Positions 40,492 to 41,191 of a stretch of 41,191 bases of DNA are shown one piece after another. Location of the stretch: positions 1-41,191 of the forward strand of contig CAYSLA010000011.1 in the NCBI GenBank assembly GCA_964431685.1, in the 5' to 3' direction. The notes beneath the pieces are model-generated. The model was given only the letters and a program-made list of their open reading frames with translations. It made no database searches and was not told where the DNA came from. Numbering within the stretch: the stretch's first letter is position 1; each line of letters starts with the position of its first letter. Made by a program: the position numbers and the translations under genes. Origin of the DNA: CAYSLA01 sp964431685 (lineage in GTDB: Bacteria > Armatimonadota > UBA5829).

Positions 40492-41191
40492 ATGCTAGAC
40501 AAGAGTGACGCAAAGATTGAGGAGATGTTCTCCCGGATCGTGGACAGGTACGACATCCTGAATACGGTTATGAGCATGGGAATGGCAGGACTGTGGCGGC
40601 GCTCTGCGGTCCGTCACGCTGGCATGTCAGGTGGCAAGACTGCTCTGGACATCTGCTGCGGTACGGGTGATCTCGCCTTTGCATTGTCGAATGCCGGCGG
40701 CAAAACCGGCCAGGTTGCGGCGCTTGATTTCTCAGAGGCAATGCTCAGAAGAGCTATGACGCGCGGCCGCAATGGATCAAGAGTGAGCTTCACGCTGGGC
40801 AACGCCCTTGCGCTACCTTTCCGTTCATCCTGTTTCGACTGTGTAACGGTGGCGTTCGGACTGCGAAACGTATCTGACGTGCGTGCCGCCGTAAGCGAGA
40901 TGTGCCGAGTGACCTCCCCGGGAGGCCGCGTAGTGTGCCTTGAGATCGGGCGGGTCGAGAAGCCATTCGCAAGACACCTCTGGAAGCTGTGGTTCACGGT
41001 TATGTCTCCTGTGCTTGCAACGTTGTTCGGCTCTGACCAGGCAGCGTATTCCTACCTTGTTGACTCCGTCAGCGAATTCATGCGGCCCGCCGAACTCGCG
41101 GAGATCTTCTCCGACTGCGGCCTCGCTGATGTAGGGTGCAGGAAGATGGCTCTGGGTTCTGTCTTCATCGTCTACGGCGCGAAGCCTGCAT
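40492..41191 (+). CDS. ubiE: Demethylmenaquinone/ubiquinone methyltransferase, 3' end beyond window
   Basis: 233 residues are visible without a stop, close to the normal length of about 235-250. It is a class I methyltransferase that makes the last C-methylation of menaquinone or ubiquinone. Markers are M-F-S-R-I-V-D-R-Y-D-I-L-N-T-V-M-S-M-G, the SAM motif A-L-D-I-C-C-G-T-G-D-L-A, D-F-S-E-A-M-L, V-A-F-G-L-R-N-V and L-E-I-G-R. In this type of organism menaquinone (MenG) is the more likely product. GAGGTG precedes ATG 40492. Confidence 0.93.
   Translation, partial: MLDKSDAKIEEMFSRIVDRYDILNTVMSMGMAGLWRRSAVRHAGMSGGKTALDICCGTGDLAFALSNAGGKTGQVAALDFSEAMLRRAMTRGRNGSRVSFTLGNALALPFRSSCFDCVTVAFGLRNVSDVRAAVSEMCRVTSPGGRVVCLEIGRVEKPFARHLWKLWFTVMSPVLATLFGSDQAAYSYLVDSVSEFMRPAELAEIFSDCGLADVGCRKMALGSVFIVYGAKPA

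Noticed and set aside
1..41191. CRISPR arrays, tRNA/rRNA genes, insertion sequences or prophage genes
   Set aside because: No direct-repeat arrays, cloverleaf candidates, rRNA sequence, transposases, integrases or phage structural genes were seen in the readable sequence.

Overview
The window is about 41 kb of a moderately GC-rich bacterial chromosome, drafted as a scaffold with five runs of exactly 100 N (at 2334, 4128, 6775, 11138 and 19787). Gene density is high, with short spacers, many 1-11 bp start/stop overlaps and frequent GTG/TTG starts. No rRNA, tRNA, transposase, prophage or CRISPR array was seen. The gene content suggests a diderm of the Terrabacteria side, most plausibly Armatimonadota or a relative (inference). 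It combines a Bacillus-like tmk-darA-holB block (DarA is a c-di-AMP receptor), a Ycf45-type R3H/AAA ATPase, DUF3866, what I take to be a DUF6754 protein, a MenG/UbiE methyltransferase, and a PagL-like outer-membrane lipid A deacylase that implies an LPS-type outer membrane.

Layout: 1-3210 (+) is a catabolic-looking stretch: the 3' end of a GH29 alpha-L-fucosidase, a UroD/MtaA-superfamily protein with a zinc-type H-x-C...C signature, and a fumarate-reductase-like flavoprotein. 3230-11137 (+) is housekeeping: rpoZ with a long acidic tail, dnaJ-prmA-rsmE, then the R3H ATPase-tmk-darA-holB operon and serC. 11238-13873 (-) is an envelope-glycan group (STAS protein, GT4 glycosyltransferase, (alpha/alpha)6-like protein). 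14075-15777 (+) holds an MTA/purine phosphorylase and folP. 15772-19727 (-) is a tightly packed six-gene operon of mostly membrane proteins of unknown function behind a near-consensus promoter. 19887-23042 (-) is a SIS sugar isomerase/deaminase, an M20 peptidase and a DUF3866 protein. 23364-29258 carries tkt (+), an HDOD protein (-), metX-metW (+) and an SDR (+).

29255-38756 (-) is a run of six genes that looks like one signalling module: a secreted TPR-CHAT caspase-like protease, a divergent sigma factor, a transmembrane zinc-finger anti-sigma-like protein, an exported LPP20/FlgO-like protein, a corrinoid/Fe-type ABC ATPase with an extra C-terminal domain, and a secreted alpha/beta hydrolase. 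38847-40254 (-) adds an M48 metalloprotease and a PagL-like barrel, and the window ends inside ubiE/menG (+).

The two most interesting regions are the six-gene membrane operon (15.8-19.7 kb) and the CHAT/sigma/anti-sigma module (29.3-38.8 kb). Smaller signals are a 14-codon leader ORF with an ideal ribosome binding site just before metX, promoters that repeatedly use 18-bp spacers, a palindromic dispersed-repeat-like element at 25443-25496, and a gene that seems to lack a normal start codon around 12205.
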